Origin: Bacteroides fragilis NCTC 9343
Lineage (GTDB): Bacteria; Bacteroidota; Bacteroidia; Bacteroidales; Bacteroidaceae
Reading direction: 5' to 3'
DNA: 64,000 nt
Assembly: GCF_000025985.1 (NCBI RefSeq)
Contig: NC_003228.3
Coordinates: 2,976,001-3,040,000, forward strand
Part shown: positions 1-10,817 of the stretch, in pieces
Position numbering within the stretch: position 1 is the stretch's first letter
Layout: every line of letters starts with the position of its first letter
Notes under the pieces: generated by a model
Database searches by the model: none
What the model was told of the DNA's origin: nothing
The model's input: the letters and a program-made list of their open reading frames with translations, nothing else
Made by a program: the position numbers and the translations under genes

Positions 1-47
1 GCAAAATAAGTCCATCCCGGTCAGACTAACCTCGACGGGCGAGGTTT

Positions 48-98
48 ACAGTTTGTATTTGCCCCGATGAATATTTCATCAGGACAAATACAAACTGT
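48..98 (-). terminator. Long hairpin downstream of hexokinase
   Basis: Two 14-base arms (48-61 and 85-98) are exact reverse complements, and the stem continues inward with GATGAA/TTCATC. It lies 7 bases past the hexokinase stop codon, with a second small hairpin (31-44) just beyond. No long U-tract follows, so it may be a terminator or a 3'-end stabilising structure. Confidence 0.6.
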
Positions 99-104
99 CT
101 ACAA

Positions 105-1313
105 TCAGGATAATGCCGCAATCCCCGTTCCTATCAGATTGGCATTATCCATACTATTAATATGAACTTCGACATCTTCCAGTTCAAGCTCACGAAGAAG
201 TTCCTGCAATTTCTCCATTACAAGGATATTATAGTTTTTATCTTTCCGACTTTCACTCCAGAAAAGACTGCCCTCGGCAATCAGACAAACCCGATGGATA
301 TCTCGATTATACGATTTCAGCAATGCGATTAATCCGGCAAGAGAGGCAGCGACGAGCTGGGCCGATCTGTTATAGATCCAATGGGCTACCTGAACATAGA
401 TATCTTTGTGTATATCAGGATAATTCATCATAGCAGTCAGTTTCCTTGCATCAAATTTCTCTTCAAATTCTTCCAAAGGGAAAGCTGCTTTCAGGATATC
501 CCCCAGATACATGCCGGATACCGCTTTCTCAAAACGCTGTTTACCCAAACTGTCAGAAGTTGCGTCAACAGTATCGTCCACCGCAGTCAGGAAGGGAGGA
601 TAAAAGTTTCCCGATTCCAGATTGACCGGAATCAAGCCTTGTACGTGACATTCCGGGTCCAACTTCGTTATCTTGTCAGACGGAATAAAAGTTGCCATAT
701 TTGTACCTGTCCCTACAATCAGGCCAATATAAGCATCATAGCTTTTGTCGGTAAGCCCGGCAAATAAACTGGCAATCGTGTCATTCAGCACTTTAACTCC
801 TGTAAATCTGATTTTATTTTTTTCATTCAGGTAGTCGAGTAAGGGTTTCCCAACAAACTGTCCCACCATTTCCCGAATGTCTACCCCCTTGGTCCAACGA
901 AGCAATCTTGCATCGCCTCCCGGTATCGATTCGGTCGGATAAGAAAAACAATAACCGATAGGCATTTCCTCTTCCCGCTTTATTTCAACAATCAGGTCGG
1001 CCAACTCTTTGAACAACTCTTCACGGGTATAACCGGGCGACTTCATAATCGACATATCCTTCTTCCAACCATTATTGGGATAGATGATTGGCTTTTCGGT
1101 TGAGAAATCGACAATTGCCACTCTATAGTTGGTACCTCCCAGGTCCAGAACCAAAGCCTTGCCTTTAACATCGGTCGCCTTAGGTAAAATAAAGGTAGGA
1201 ATACATTGTATTTCAGCATTATTCTTATTTAATCCCTCTTCCACTTTCTCCCGGAATGCGTGCGCGATTCCTTTCAGTTGTTCATTGTCCAGTTTGAAAA
1301 TATTCTTCTCCAT
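105..1313 (-). CDS. Hexokinase (eukaryotic-type)
   Basis: This 402-residue protein phosphorylates glucose or other hexoses at C6 with ATP in the cytoplasm, the first step of glycolysis. It belongs to the actin-fold hexokinase I/II family, which is unusual in bacteria but normal in Bacteroides. Visible motifs are the phosphate-binding LDLGGTNYR (56-64), the sugar-site FSYP (123-126) and TKG (141-143), the catalytic Asp in NDT (177-179), and GTGTN (201-205). The length fits a single-domain hexokinase. It appears to be a single transcription unit with a hairpin right after its stop codon. Sugar specificity cannot be read from the sequence. Confidence 0.9.
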   Translation of the reverse strand: MEKNIFKLDNEQLKGIAHAFREKVEEGLNKNNAEIQCIPTFILPKATDVKGKALVLDLGGTNYRVAIVDFSTEKPIIYPNNGWKKDMSIMKSPGYTREELFKELADLIVEIKREEEMPIGYCFSYPTESIPGGDARLLRWTKGVDIREMVGQFVGKPLLDYLNEKNKIRFTGVKVLNDTIASLFAGLTDKSYDAYIGLIVGTGTNMATFIPSDKITKLDPECHVQGLIPVNLESGNFYPPFLTAVDDTVDATSDSLGKQRFEKAVSGMYLGDILKAAFPLEEFEEKFDARKLTAMMNYPDIHKDIYVQVAHWIYNRSAQLVAASLAGLIALLKSYNRDIHRVCLIAEGSLFWSESRKDKNYNILVMEKLQELLRELELEDVEVHINSMDNANLIGTGIAALS

Positions 1314-1404
1314 GATATTAATTTTATGTATGGATTATCTTTATATCTGTAAATAACAACTGAAGATGAATTTTGCTCAAAAGACAATTTGTTTTAATGC
1401 TTTC

Positions 1405-1462
1405 ATCACAGAGTAGCACAGAGTGGACCCTACAAGATCGACTCTGTGTTACTTTGTGGTAA
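1405..1462. repeat. Periodic hairpin element, copy 1 (short arms)
   Basis: About 20-bp arms made of two 10-bp units of the CACAGAGTAA type face the complementary CTCTGTGTTA type. This is the shortest of five related copies in the window (others at 3723, 6945, 8133 and 20831). It lies between the hexokinase start and a doubtful ORF. Confidence 0.7.
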
Positions 1463-1475
1463 TCAGTCTCCGTTC

Positions 1476-1772
1476 CTATTCCTGTACACAACGAGTGGTG
1501 TATGCATTATAATCTTCAAATGCAGCAACCTCAATTTGATTATTTGAGGGACTGACCTTCAATACACTCTTGGTGTCTATCACATTGATATATCCCTCCT
1601 TACCTATATTATTCAACTGTGTTATGAGAGGTGGATACCCGGTGAACCTCAAATAAGTGCGGTTTTCCGTATCGTCATAGTTCAACAACATTCCTCCATC
1701 TGACTGCGCAGTGGCTGGAATACTGCTATTATCCCTAACTGTTATCTTGAAGCAACGGTAAACATTAAACAA
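1476..1772 (-). pseudogene. Doubtful ORF, possible gene remnant beside tRNA cluster
   Basis: A 98-codon open frame whose only ATG sits inside the tRNA-operon terminator, so it has no room for a leader or promoter of its own. The translation (for example TYLRFTGYPPLITQLNN in the middle) reads like the C-terminal part of a secreted or lipoprotein-like beta-rich protein, but I do not recognise it. It has no signal peptide and no recognisable domain. The best reading is a 3' remnant of a gene truncated next to the tRNA genes, a common integration point. A real short gene cannot be excluded. Confidence 0.3.
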
Positions 1773-1810
1773 AAAAAGGAAGCCGAATCAAATGATTCAG
1801 CTTCCTTTTT
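1771..1810 (-). terminator. Terminator of the tRNA cluster
   Basis: GGAAGC (1778-1783) pairs with GCTTCC (1800-1805), with an inner GAATC/GATTC stem. Seven A residues precede it on the plus strand and Ts follow it, so it ends in a U-tract in either direction. It lies just after the last tRNA-Gly gene. Confidence 0.85.
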
Positions 1811-1815
1811 CTCTG

Positions 1816-1888
1816 AGCGGAAAACGAGACTCGAACTCGCGACCCTAACCTTGGCAAGGTTATGCTCTACCAACTGAGCTATTTCCGC
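1816..1888 (-). tRNA. tRNA-Gly (GCC), copy 1
   Basis: On the minus strand the gene folds as a cloverleaf with acceptor GCGGAAA/TTTCCGC, D-loop AGTTGGTAGA, anticodon stem TAACC/GGTTA, loop TTGCCAA (anticodon GCC), and T-loop TTCGAGT. The discriminator base is U, as in bacterial tRNA-Gly. No CCA is encoded. The sequence is identical to the copies at 2042 and 2365. Confidence 0.96.
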
Positions 1889-1895
1889 AATGTAG

Positions 1896-1977
1896 TGCCC
1901 AGAACAGGACTCGAACCTGCATGCCTCTCGACACACGCACCTGAAACGTGCGCGTCTACCAATTCCGCCACCTGGGC
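1896..1977 (-). tRNA. tRNA-Leu (CAG), copy 1
   Basis: Class II tRNA with a long variable arm. The acceptor is GCCCAGG/TCTGGGC with discriminator A, anticodon stem CACGT/GCGTG, and loop TTCAGGT (anticodon CAG). It is the same sequence as the copy at 2258. No CCA is encoded. Confidence 0.95.
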
Positions 1978-2041
1978 ATTGACTAATCAGAAACCTGCCG
2001 TTAAAAAAATGGAGAGGAACAGATAACCGACGTTCTTGTTG

Positions 2042-2114
2042 AGCGGAAAACGAGACTCGAACTCGCGACCCTAACCTTGGCAAGGTTATGCTCTACCAAC
2101 TGAGCTATTTCCGC
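2042..2114 (-). tRNA. tRNA-Gly (GCC), copy 2
   Basis: Identical to the tRNA-Gly genes at 1816 and 2365, with anticodon loop TTGCCAA. It is part of the six-gene minus-strand tRNA operon. Confidence 0.96.
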
Positions 2115-2136
2115 AAAACAACTTTAATACAGAATG

Positions 2137-2220
2137 TGAAGAGAAGGAGACTCGAACTCCCACGACAGTAATGTCACTACCCCCTCAAAGTAGCGCGTCT
2201 ACCAATTCCGCCACCTCTCC
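2137..2220 (-). tRNA. tRNA-Leu (GAG)
   Basis: Class II tRNA with acceptor GGAGAGG/TCTCTTC (two G-U pairs), discriminator A, anticodon stem CTACT/GGTAG, loop TTGAGGG (anticodon GAG), and a long variable arm. It is the only Leu isoacceptor in the cluster that is not duplicated. Confidence 0.94.
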
Positions 2221-2257
2221 GATTCTTGATTAAAGCTTTGAACTATTCTCACCTTTG

Positions 2258-2339
2258 TGCCCAGAACAGGACTCGAACCTGCATGCCTCTCGACACACGC
2301 ACCTGAAACGTGCGCGTCTACCAATTCCGCCACCTGGGC
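2258..2339 (-). tRNA. tRNA-Leu (CAG), copy 2
   Basis: Same sequence as the tRNA-Leu at 1896, with loop TTCAGGT. Together with the tRNA-Gly copies it shows that this cluster grew by duplication. Confidence 0.95.
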
Positions 2340-2364
2340 AAAAGGTTTCCAACATTTCAAAGAG

Positions 2365-2437
2365 AGCGGAAAACGAGACTCGAACTCGCGACCCTAACCT
2401 TGGCAAGGTTATGCTCTACCAACTGAGCTATTTCCGC
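2365..2437 (-). tRNA. tRNA-Gly (GCC), copy 3
   Basis: First gene of the cluster in the direction of transcription and identical to the other two Gly copies. A Bacteroides-type promoter lies about 30 bases upstream. Confidence 0.96.
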
Positions 2438-2468
2438 ATTTGCAACCATTGTTTCTCGATTGCGGTTG

Positions 2469-2498
2469 CAAAGGTAGGCATTTTCTTGATATCTGCAA
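2469..2498 (-). promoter_or_regulatory. Promoter of the tRNA cluster
   Basis: On the minus strand, TACCTTTG (2469-2476) matches the Bacteroides -7 consensus TAnnTTTG, and CTTG (2495-2498) sits 18 bases upstream as a -33 element. Transcription would start just before the first tRNA-Gly. Confidence 0.65.
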
Positions 2499-2567
2499 GC
2501 ATTCGGAACACTTTTTTCTCAAGAAAATGTGCATTGTGTTTTTGGCAAACGACAAATGTTTTGATTA

Positions 2568-3713
2568 TCAACTCATTCTATCGCGATAATCTTCGTAGGA
2601 AAACTGCCTGAAGATTTCGGCTTTGCCATCCGCTGTCCACAGAGCAATGGCAGGATGGTGAATTCCATTAAACATATTCGTTTTTACCATTGTATAATGT
2701 ATCATATCTTCAAAGACAATTCGTTCGCCTGCCTGCAGTTCATGGTCGAAACTCCAGGACCCCATGTAATCTCCGCTCAGGCAGGAATTGCCCCCGAGAC
2801 GATAGACAAACGGTCCCTCCTCTCCCATCACCGCTCCGCGAACGGCGGGCTGATAAGGCATTTCAAGACAGTCGGGCATGTGGCAGGTGAAGCTGACGTT
2901 GAGAATGGCCGTACGGATGCCGCGGCTTTCGACAATATCCACCACCTCGGAGGTGAGGACTCCGGTTTGCCAGGTGAAAGCCGAACCGGGCTCGAGGATG
3001 ATACGCAAATGCGGATAGCGCTTTTTCAATCCTTGTAACAAGCCGGTCAGATGCCGGGTATCATAATCCTTGCGGGTCATCAGGTGGCCGCCGCCCAGGT
3101 TGAGCCACTTGATTTGAGAAAACCACGGCGAGAACTTCTCTTCAAGATGTTGCAAAGTGCGCTCGAGCTCAAACGAAGATGACTCGCAATGGCAATGACA
3201 ATGGAAACCTTCGATCCCCTGCGGCAAACGGGCGGGCAACAGATCGGCAGTGATCCCGAAACGGGTGCCGGGAGCGCACGGGTTATAGAGTTCGGTCTCT
3301 ACCTCCGAATACTCGGGATTAACACGGATGCCGCAAGAGATGCCGCTGCCTTCGGCCACAGTCAGCGGATAGAAGCGGCTGAATTGAGACAGGGAATTGA
3401 ACGTGATGTGGCTGCTGCAACGCATGATCTCCGGGAAGTCCGCCTCGGTATAGGCCGGGGAATAAGTATGCGCCTTACTGCCGAACTCTTCGAGCGCCAA
3501 ACGGGCTTCGTAGACGGAACTGGCCGTGGAGTGTCCGATGTACTCCCTGAAAATGGGAAATGAACGCCACATGGCAAAAGACTTGAAAGCAAGGATGATT
3601 TCAACTCCGGCATCATCGGCTACACTCTTTATCAGGCTGAGGTTCTTTCTCAGCAGCTCCTCTTCCATGATATAACACGGAGAGGGGAATTGGGTAAAAT
3701 CTATCATAGTCAA
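2568..3713 (-). CDS. nspC: Carboxynorspermidine/carboxyspermidine decarboxylase
   Basis: This 381-residue PLP enzyme of the alanine-racemase-fold (fold III) decarboxylases makes norspermidine or spermidine from the carboxy form, the last step of the alternative polyamine route found in gut Bacteroidetes. The PLP lysine is in the early LAFKSFAMW motif (about residue 43). The glycine-rich phosphate site is WLNLGGGHL and the active-site Cys region is GGNSCLSGD. Length fits the family. The start could also be the ATG two codons later. A periodic hairpin repeat separates it from the helicase gene upstream. The partner carboxynorspermidine dehydrogenase is not in this window. Confidence 0.88.
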   Translation of the reverse strand: MTMIDFTQFPSPCYIMEEELLRKNLSLIKSVADDAGVEIILAFKSFAMWRSFPIFREYIGHSTASSVYEARLALEEFGSKAHTYSPAYTEADFPEIMRCSSHITFNSLSQFSRFYPLTVAEGSGISCGIRVNPEYSEVETELYNPCAPGTRFGITADLLPARLPQGIEGFHCHCHCESSSFELERTLQHLEEKFSPWFSQIKWLNLGGGHLMTRKDYDTRHLTGLLQGLKKRYPHLRIILEPGSAFTWQTGVLTSEVVDIVESRGIRTAILNVSFTCHMPDCLEMPYQPAVRGAVMGEEGPFVYRLGGNSCLSGDYMGSWSFDHELQAGERIVFEDMIHYTMVKTNMFNGIHHPAIALWTADGKAEIFRQFSYEDYRDRMS

Positions 3714-3722
3714 CTACAAGGT

Positions 3723-3826
3723 TCACCACAGAGTAACACAGAGTCTCACGGAGTTTTAAGTTTTTATCAGTGGGATCTTAAGGAGAGAAAAATTTCTCTG
3801 TGCGGCTCTGTGTTACTCTGTGGTGA
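3723..3826. repeat. Periodic hairpin element, copy 2
   Basis: The left arm has three 10-bp units (CACAGAGTAA, CACAGAGTCT, CACGGAGTTT). The right arm has CTCTGTGCGG, CTCTGTGTTA and CTCTGTGGTG. The 5-prime TCACCACA and 3-prime TGTGGTGA ends are exact complements. It lies between the start of nspC and the end of pcrA, so it may act as the 3' end of pcrA. Confidence 0.85.
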
Positions 3827-3833
3827 GAATAAA

Positions 3834-6194
3834 TTATTCTATTACTTTAAATCTGGCGAAACGCAGCAACAGCTGTTTATCACCTGCATTACGGAAATGA
3901 ATGGTAGCTTTGGCATTGTCGCCCGTACCTTCTACGCGAATCACCTCACCCAGGCCGAAGCGTTCGTGCTCGATGGTCTGTCCGGGCTGTACGCCGGCGA
4001 CGCCGGCTCCGGAAGCCGACGATGGGGAGAGCATAGTCCCACTTACCTTTTTCAAGTTACGGGGGACCGTCGGCGCGATGATCTGCGCCTTCGGCCGTTC
4101 GCGTTCCGGACGGTCGGCCGACGGACGGGCAGAGAAGCGTTCGGAAGACGAACGGCGCGAATACCCCTCTTCCATCTCGCGGCGGAAGCGGCCGGCCCCT
4201 TCGTCGATGCTCCGGCCTAAAGCGGCCTCCTGCGGAAGTTGCAGGAAACGGGTGTCGATGTCCCGCAAGAAACGGCTGGGGCTGCCGAACTCCATCTTAC
4301 CGTAACGGAAACGGGTTTTGGCAAACGAGAGGAAACAGTGCTCTTCGGCACGGGTGATGGCTACATAGAACAAGCGTCGCTCCTCTTCCATCGCACGGGG
4401 TGAATCGCCCGCCATCCCGCTGGGGAAAAGATTCTCTTCCATCCCCACCACGAATACGTTGCGGAACTCCAGTCCTTTGGCGGAATGTACCGTCATCAGA
4501 GTCACCTTCTCGCCGTCTCCCTCCTTGTCGGAATCCTGATCGGTGAGCAAGGATACTTCGGAGAGAAAGTCGATCAGAGAAACGTTCGTGTTCCCCTCTT
4601 CCTGACGCATGGCACAAAAATCATTCATACCGTTCACCAGTTCCTCGATGTTTTCTTTCCGGCTGAGATTTTCGGGCGAATTGTCCTGGCAGACTTCATT
4701 GATGATGCCGGACTGACGGATGATTTCCGTACCTATTTCATAAGCATTCTTTACGGTCACATCTGCCATAAACTGCTCGATCAGCGCACGAAAATCCTGC
4801 AATTTGGTATGTGTGCCTTTATTGATGGAAAGCCCGTACGTAATGGGTTCGCAGAGTGCGGTCCAGAGGCTGACATTGTTATCGGTGGCGGCAGTAATAA
4901 TCTTGCCCACCGTGGTATCGCCGATGCCGCGTGCCGGATAATTGATAATCCGCTTGAACGCCTCTTCGTCATTGGGGTTGACCACCAGGCGGAAGTAGGC
5001 TATGATATCTTTGATCTCCTTGCGCTGATAGAAAGAGAGGCCGCCGTAAATCTTATAAGGCATGCCCCGTTTGCGCAAAGCCTCTTCGAAGACACGGCTC
5101 TGGGCATTGGTACGATAAAGGATGGCGAAGTCGGAGTATTCATAATCGTGCTCGCGACGCAGTTGCGCTATTTTATTGGTCACAATGTCGCCTTCTTCCA
5201 CATCACTGTAAGCCTGAAAGACCCCGATGGCCTCACCCCGTTCCTTCTCGGAGAACACCTCTTTGGGGATCTGCCGCTCGTTCTTTTCGATCAGGCTGTT
5301 GGCCGCACGGACAATGGTCTGGGTGGAACGGTAGTTCTGCTCCAGCTTGAAGACTTTGGTATCGGGATATATCTTGGTGAAATACAAAATATTGTCAATG
5401 TCCGCTCCCCTGAAGGAGTAGATGCTCTGCGCGTCGTCGCCCACCACGCATACACGCTGATTCTCCTTTGTCAGTTGCAGCACGATGCTGTGCTGTGCAT
5501 AGTTGGTGTCTTGATACTCGTCGACAAGCACATAGCGGAACTGCTCGCGATAGCGTGCCAGCACGTCAGGAAAGTCGCGGAAAAGGATATAGGTATAGAC
5601 CAGCAGATCATCGAAATCCATTGCTCCGGCCTGCCGGCAACGCTCCCAGTAGCGGCTGTAGATATCCCGTATGGCAGGCATCTTTGCGGCAAGATCGCCC
5701 TCGTACGCCTCCTTGTTGGCTGCGTATCCCGAAGGAGACACCAGGTGGTTCTTCGCATTGGAGATGCGTGCCTGCACACTGCCGGGCTTATAGGTCTTCT
5801 CATCAAGCCCCATCTCTTTGATGATGGAACGAATCAGGCTCTTGCTGTCCGCCGAATCGTAGATGGTGAACTGCGACGTAAAGCCGATATGGGACGCCTC
5901 GGCACGAAGAATACGGGAAAAAACCGAATGGAACGTACCCATCCAAAGGAATCGTGCACGCTGCTCGCCCACCTGCCGGGCAATACGCTCCTTCATTTCA
6001 CGGGCAGCTTTGTTAGTGAAAGTCAGTGCCAGGATATTCCAGGGATTGTAACCGTTCTCGAGCAGATAGGCTATCTTATAAGTGAGCACACGCGTCTTTC
6101 CGGAACCGGCACCGGCGATGACCAGCGAAGGGCCATCACCGTAGAGCACCGCCGCACGCTGGCTTTCATTAAGTTCTTCGATATAGTCGGGCAT
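3834..6194 (-). CDS. pcrA: ATP-dependent 3'-5' DNA helicase, PcrA/UvrD type
   Basis: This superfamily 1A helicase acts in nucleotide excision and mismatch repair and removes recombinase filaments or stalled polymerases. In its 786 residues I see the Q-motif region LNESQRAAV (8-16), Walker A AGAGSGKT (27-34), the motif II segment DEYQDTN, motif III GDDAQSIYSFRGAD, motif IV LEQNYRST, motif V TVHSAKGLEF and motif VI VAITRA. The C-terminal 50 residues (GQTIEHERFGLGEVI onward) match the Tudor-like RNA-polymerase-binding tail of PcrA/UvrD. The linker before it is rich in Arg and Ser. A -7 promoter element (TATCTTTG at 6226-6233) lies upstream. Confidence 0.95.
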   Translation of the reverse strand: MPDYIEELNESQRAAVLYGDGPSLVIAGAGSGKTRVLTYKIAYLLENGYNPWNILALTFTNKAAREMKERIARQVGEQRARFLWMGTFHSVFSRILRAEASHIGFTSQFTIYDSADSKSLIRSIIKEMGLDEKTYKPGSVQARISNAKNHLVSPSGYAANKEAYEGDLAAKMPAIRDIYSRYWERCRQAGAMDFDDLLVYTYILFRDFPDVLARYREQFRYVLVDEYQDTNYAQHSIVLQLTKENQRVCVVGDDAQSIYSFRGADIDNILYFTKIYPDTKVFKLEQNYRSTQTIVRAANSLIEKNERQIPKEVFSEKERGEAIGVFQAYSDVEEGDIVTNKIAQLRREHDYEYSDFAILYRTNAQSRVFEEALRKRGMPYKIYGGLSFYQRKEIKDIIAYFRLVVNPNDEEAFKRIINYPARGIGDTTVGKIITAATDNNVSLWTALCEPITYGLSINKGTHTKLQDFRALIEQFMADVTVKNAYEIGTEIIRQSGIINEVCQDNSPENLSRKENIEELVNGMNDFCAMRQEEGNTNVSLIDFLSEVSLLTDQDSDKEGDGEKVTLMTVHSAKGLEFRNVFVVGMEENLFPSGMAGDSPRAMEEERRLFYVAITRAEEHCFLSFAKTRFRYGKMEFGSPSRFLRDIDTRFLQLPQEAALGRSIDEGAGRFRREMEEGYSRRSSSERFSARPSADRPERERPKAQIIAPTVPRNLKKVSGTMLSPSSASGAGVAGVQPGQTIEHERFGLGEVIRVEGTGDNAKATIHFRNAGDKQLLLRFARFKVIE

Positions 6195-6351
6195 AAAATT
6201 TATCTGTTAAATCTCTATTCACGGGCAAAGATAGAGGAAAGTTTGGACAACTCCGAACATTTGGGCCCTATATCCTGTTATATATTCAGAGAAATGAAAT
6301 AAAAGATTTGAATTTATGAATACATTATTAATGTCTTTAATATTTACGACC

Positions 6352-6933
6352 ATGACTTACGAAATGCCTAAACTTCCGTACGCAAACAATGCGCTGGAAC
6401 CTGTAATCAGTCAGCAAACCATCGATTACCATTATGGTAAACATCTTCAAACATATGTAAACAATCTCAATAGCCTGGTTCCGGGCACCGAATATGAAGG
6501 AAAAACAGTAGAAGCCATCGTAGCCTCGGCTCCCGACGGAGCTATCTTCAATAATGCCGGACAGGTGCTGAACCATACTCTGTACTTCCTGCAATTTGCG
6601 CCGAAACCGGCAAAGAACGAACCGGCAGGCAAGTTGGGAGAAGCCATCAAACGCGACTTCGGCAGCTTTGAAAACTTCAAGAAAGAGTTCAACGCAGCTT
6701 CTGTAGGATTGTTCGGTTCGGGATGGGCCTGGCTGTCCGTTGACAAAGACGGAAAGCTGCACATCACCAAAGAGCCCAACGGAAGCAATCCGGTACGCGC
6801 GGGACTGAAACCGTTACTGGGATTTGACGTATGGGAACATGCTTACTACCTCGACTATCAGAACCGTCGTGCCGACCACGTAAACAAACTGTGGGAGATC
6901 ATCGACTGGGATGTCGTAGAAAAACGGCTGTAA
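6352..6933 (+). CDS. sodB: Superoxide dismutase (Fe/Mn family)
   Basis: The enzyme converts superoxide to oxygen and hydrogen peroxide in the cytoplasm and is central to aerotolerance in this anaerobe. Metal ligands are His27, His75, Asp159 and His163 (in DVWEHAYYLDY). The start is placed at the ATG before TYEMPKLPYANNAL because this gives the family-standard 193 residues; an in-frame ATG 36 bases earlier would add a hydrophobic stub not seen in the family. The Bacteroides fragilis enzyme is known to accept iron or manganese; the sequence alone does not decide. A hairpin repeat follows the stop codon. Confidence 0.95.
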   Translation: MTYEMPKLPYANNALEPVISQQTIDYHYGKHLQTYVNNLNSLVPGTEYEGKTVEAIVASAPDGAIFNNAGQVLNHTLYFLQFAPKPAKNEPAGKLGEAIKRDFGSFENFKKEFNAASVGLFGSGWAWLSVDKDGKLHITKEPNGSNPVRAGLKPLLGFDVWEHAYYLDYQNRRADHVNKLWEIIDWDVVEKRL

Positions 6934-6944
6934 CCTAACTCTTT

Positions 6945-7041
6945 TCACCACGGAGTAACACAGAGTATCACAGAGCTTTTTTTTTGTTAATAATCAACAA
7001 CCTAAAATCGGCTCTGTGTTACTCTGTGTTTTTTATGGTGA
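6945..7041. repeat. Periodic hairpin element, copy 3
   Basis: The left arm has units CACGGAGTAA, CACAGAGTAT and CACAGAGCTT. The right arm contains GGCTCTGTGTTACTCTGTG. The arms pair best with a one-unit shift, because the outer right unit has decayed to TTTTTTATGGTGA. It lies between sodB and the TPP riboswitch, so it probably ends the sodB transcript. Confidence 0.75.
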
Positions 7042-7145
7042 GTTTTGAGAAAGGGCAAAAACAAATTCCGCATGACTCCGCGATGAAATAATCCCCGATT
7101 TACTTTCTTCTTATTTTCTTTTTCACTTACTTTGCCTCCGTAAAG

Positions 7146-7218
7146 ACAAAGGGGTGCCACCCGGTGGCTGAGATTATACCCTAAGAACCTGATGCAGTTA
7201 GTACTGCCGAAGGGATTG
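7146..7218 (+). promoter_or_regulatory. TPP riboswitch (THI element)
   Basis: All core blocks of the thiamine-pyrophosphate aptamer are present in order: AGGGGTGCC, GGTGGCTGAGA, TACCCTAAGAACCTGATGCAG, TTAGTACTGC and GAAGGGATT. It sits 85 bases before thiS, so it is inferred to shut down the thiamine operon when TPP is abundant. No clear terminator hairpin is visible before thiS; control may be at translation. A near-match -7 element (TTACTTTG at 7127-7134) lies just upstream. Confidence 0.95.
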
Positions 7219-7302
7219 TGTATTTCTTCCGTTTTTTCTTTTTCCCGCACGCACCCCTCTTTGTATTTACTTTCATTTATCCCCAAACACACCTATACGA
7301 AT

Positions 7303-7500
7303 ATGAAAGTACAAGTGAACAACAAAGAAGTGGAAACAACCGCAAGCACACTGGCCCAGCTTGCCACCCAACTGCAACTTCCCGAAAACGGTGTAGCCAT
7401 CGCCGTCAACAACCGAATGATACCGCGTCCGCAATGGGACGGATTCGGGCTGCAAGAGAATGATAACCTGATTGTGATTAAAGCAGCCTGCGGAGGATAG
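7303..7500 (+). CDS. thiS: ThiS sulfur-carrier protein
   Basis: Small ubiquitin-like sulfur carrier (65 residues) that holds a C-terminal thiocarboxylate and delivers sulfur to ThiG for thiazole formation. The diagnostic Gly-Gly C-terminus (KAACGG) is present. The start is the ATG of MKVQVNNKEV, which gives the family length and begins 85 bases after the riboswitch. An open frame extends further upstream but runs through the riboswitch. thiE begins 3 bases after the stop codon. Confidence 0.95.
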   Translation: MKVQVNNKEVETTASTLAQLATQLQLPENGVAIAVNNRMIPRPQWDGFGLQENDNLIVIKAACGG

Positions 7501-7503
7501 CCT

Positions 7504-8118
7504 ATGTTAAGCCTACAATTTATCACCCATCAAACAGAGAATTACTCCTATCTGGAATCGGCGCGCATGGCTCTCGAAGGGGGCTGTAAATGGATCCAAC
7601 TGCGCATGAAAGAGGCATCGCCGGAAGAGGTGGAGGCAGTGGCACTGCAACTGAAACCTCTCTGTAAAGCTAAAGAAGCGATCCTGATTCTCGACGACCA
7701 CGTAGAGCTGGCCAAAAAGCTGGAAGTGGACGGGGTGCACCTGGGCAAAAAAGACATGCCCATCGGCGAAGCCCGGCAGATGCTGGGCGAAGCATTCATC
7801 ATTGGCGGAACGGCCAACACCTTTGAAGACGTAAAGCTGCATCATGCCGCCGGAGCCGACTATCTGGGCATAGGCCCTTTCCGGTTTACCACCACTAAGA
7901 AAAATCTGAGCCCGGTACTGGGACTCGAAGGCTACACCTCCATACTGGCACAGATGAACGAGGCCGGTATCCGGATACCGGTAGTAGCCATCGGAGGGAT
8001 CGTGGCGGAAGACATTCCGGCCATTATGGAAACGGGGGTGAACGGCATCGCCCTCTCCGGAGCAATCCTGCAAGCACCGGACCCGGTAGAAGAAACAAAA
8101 AGAATTCTAAACATATAA
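7504..8118 (+). CDS. thiE: Thiamine-phosphate synthase
   Basis: This 204-residue TIM-barrel enzyme joins HMP pyrophosphate with thiazole phosphate to give thiamine phosphate. Visible motifs are QLRMK (32-36), LDD (63-65), VHLGKKD (78-84), GGTANT (101-106), the phosphate-site GPFRFTTTK (124-132), and AIGGI with a GIALSGAI loop near the end. These are complete for an active enzyme. It is translated from the same message as thiS, 3 bases apart. The gap to thiG is long (141 bases) and carries a hairpin repeat. A second, more divergent member of the family ends the operon at 13284. Confidence 0.93.
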   Translation: MLSLQFITHQTENYSYLESARMALEGGCKWIQLRMKEASPEEVEAVALQLKPLCKAKEAILILDDHVELAKKLEVDGVHLGKKDMPIGEARQMLGEAFIIGGTANTFEDVKLHHAAGADYLGIGPFRFTTTKKNLSPVLGLEGYTSILAQMNEAGIRIPVVAIGGIVAEDIPAIMETGVNGIALSGAILQAPDPVEETKRILNI

Positions 8119-8132
8119 GGAAATGAACTGAA

Positions 8133-8236
8133 TTCACCACAGAGTAACACAGAGTTCCACAGAGATGGTTTTCTCTTAATACTCCATAAACAAGAAATTT
8201 AAAACTCTGTGAGACTCCGTGTTACCCTGTGGTGAA
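8133..8236. repeat. Periodic hairpin element, copy 4 (inside thi operon)
   Basis: Outer TTCACCACA and TGTGGTGAA are exact complements. The left arm has CACAGAGTAA, CACAGAGTTC and CACAGAGATG; the right arm has ACTCTGTGAG, ACTCCGTGTT and ACCCTGTGGT. It fills almost the whole thiE-thiG gap, unlike the other copies, which sit between transcription units. Confidence 0.85.
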
Positions 8237-8259
8237 ATGAACTCAAAACAAGATCAGAA

Positions 8260-10816
<2,557 letters not shown>

Positions 10817-10817
10817 G

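Noticed and set aside
4485..6302. A 605-codon plus-strand frame opposite pcrA.
   Set aside because: It mirrors the helicase gene, which has all SF1 motifs. The mirror translation has no domain.
6316..6351. The upstream ATG of sodB as start codon.
   Set aside because: It would add 12 residues absent from the family. The ATG at 6352 gives the known 193-residue form.
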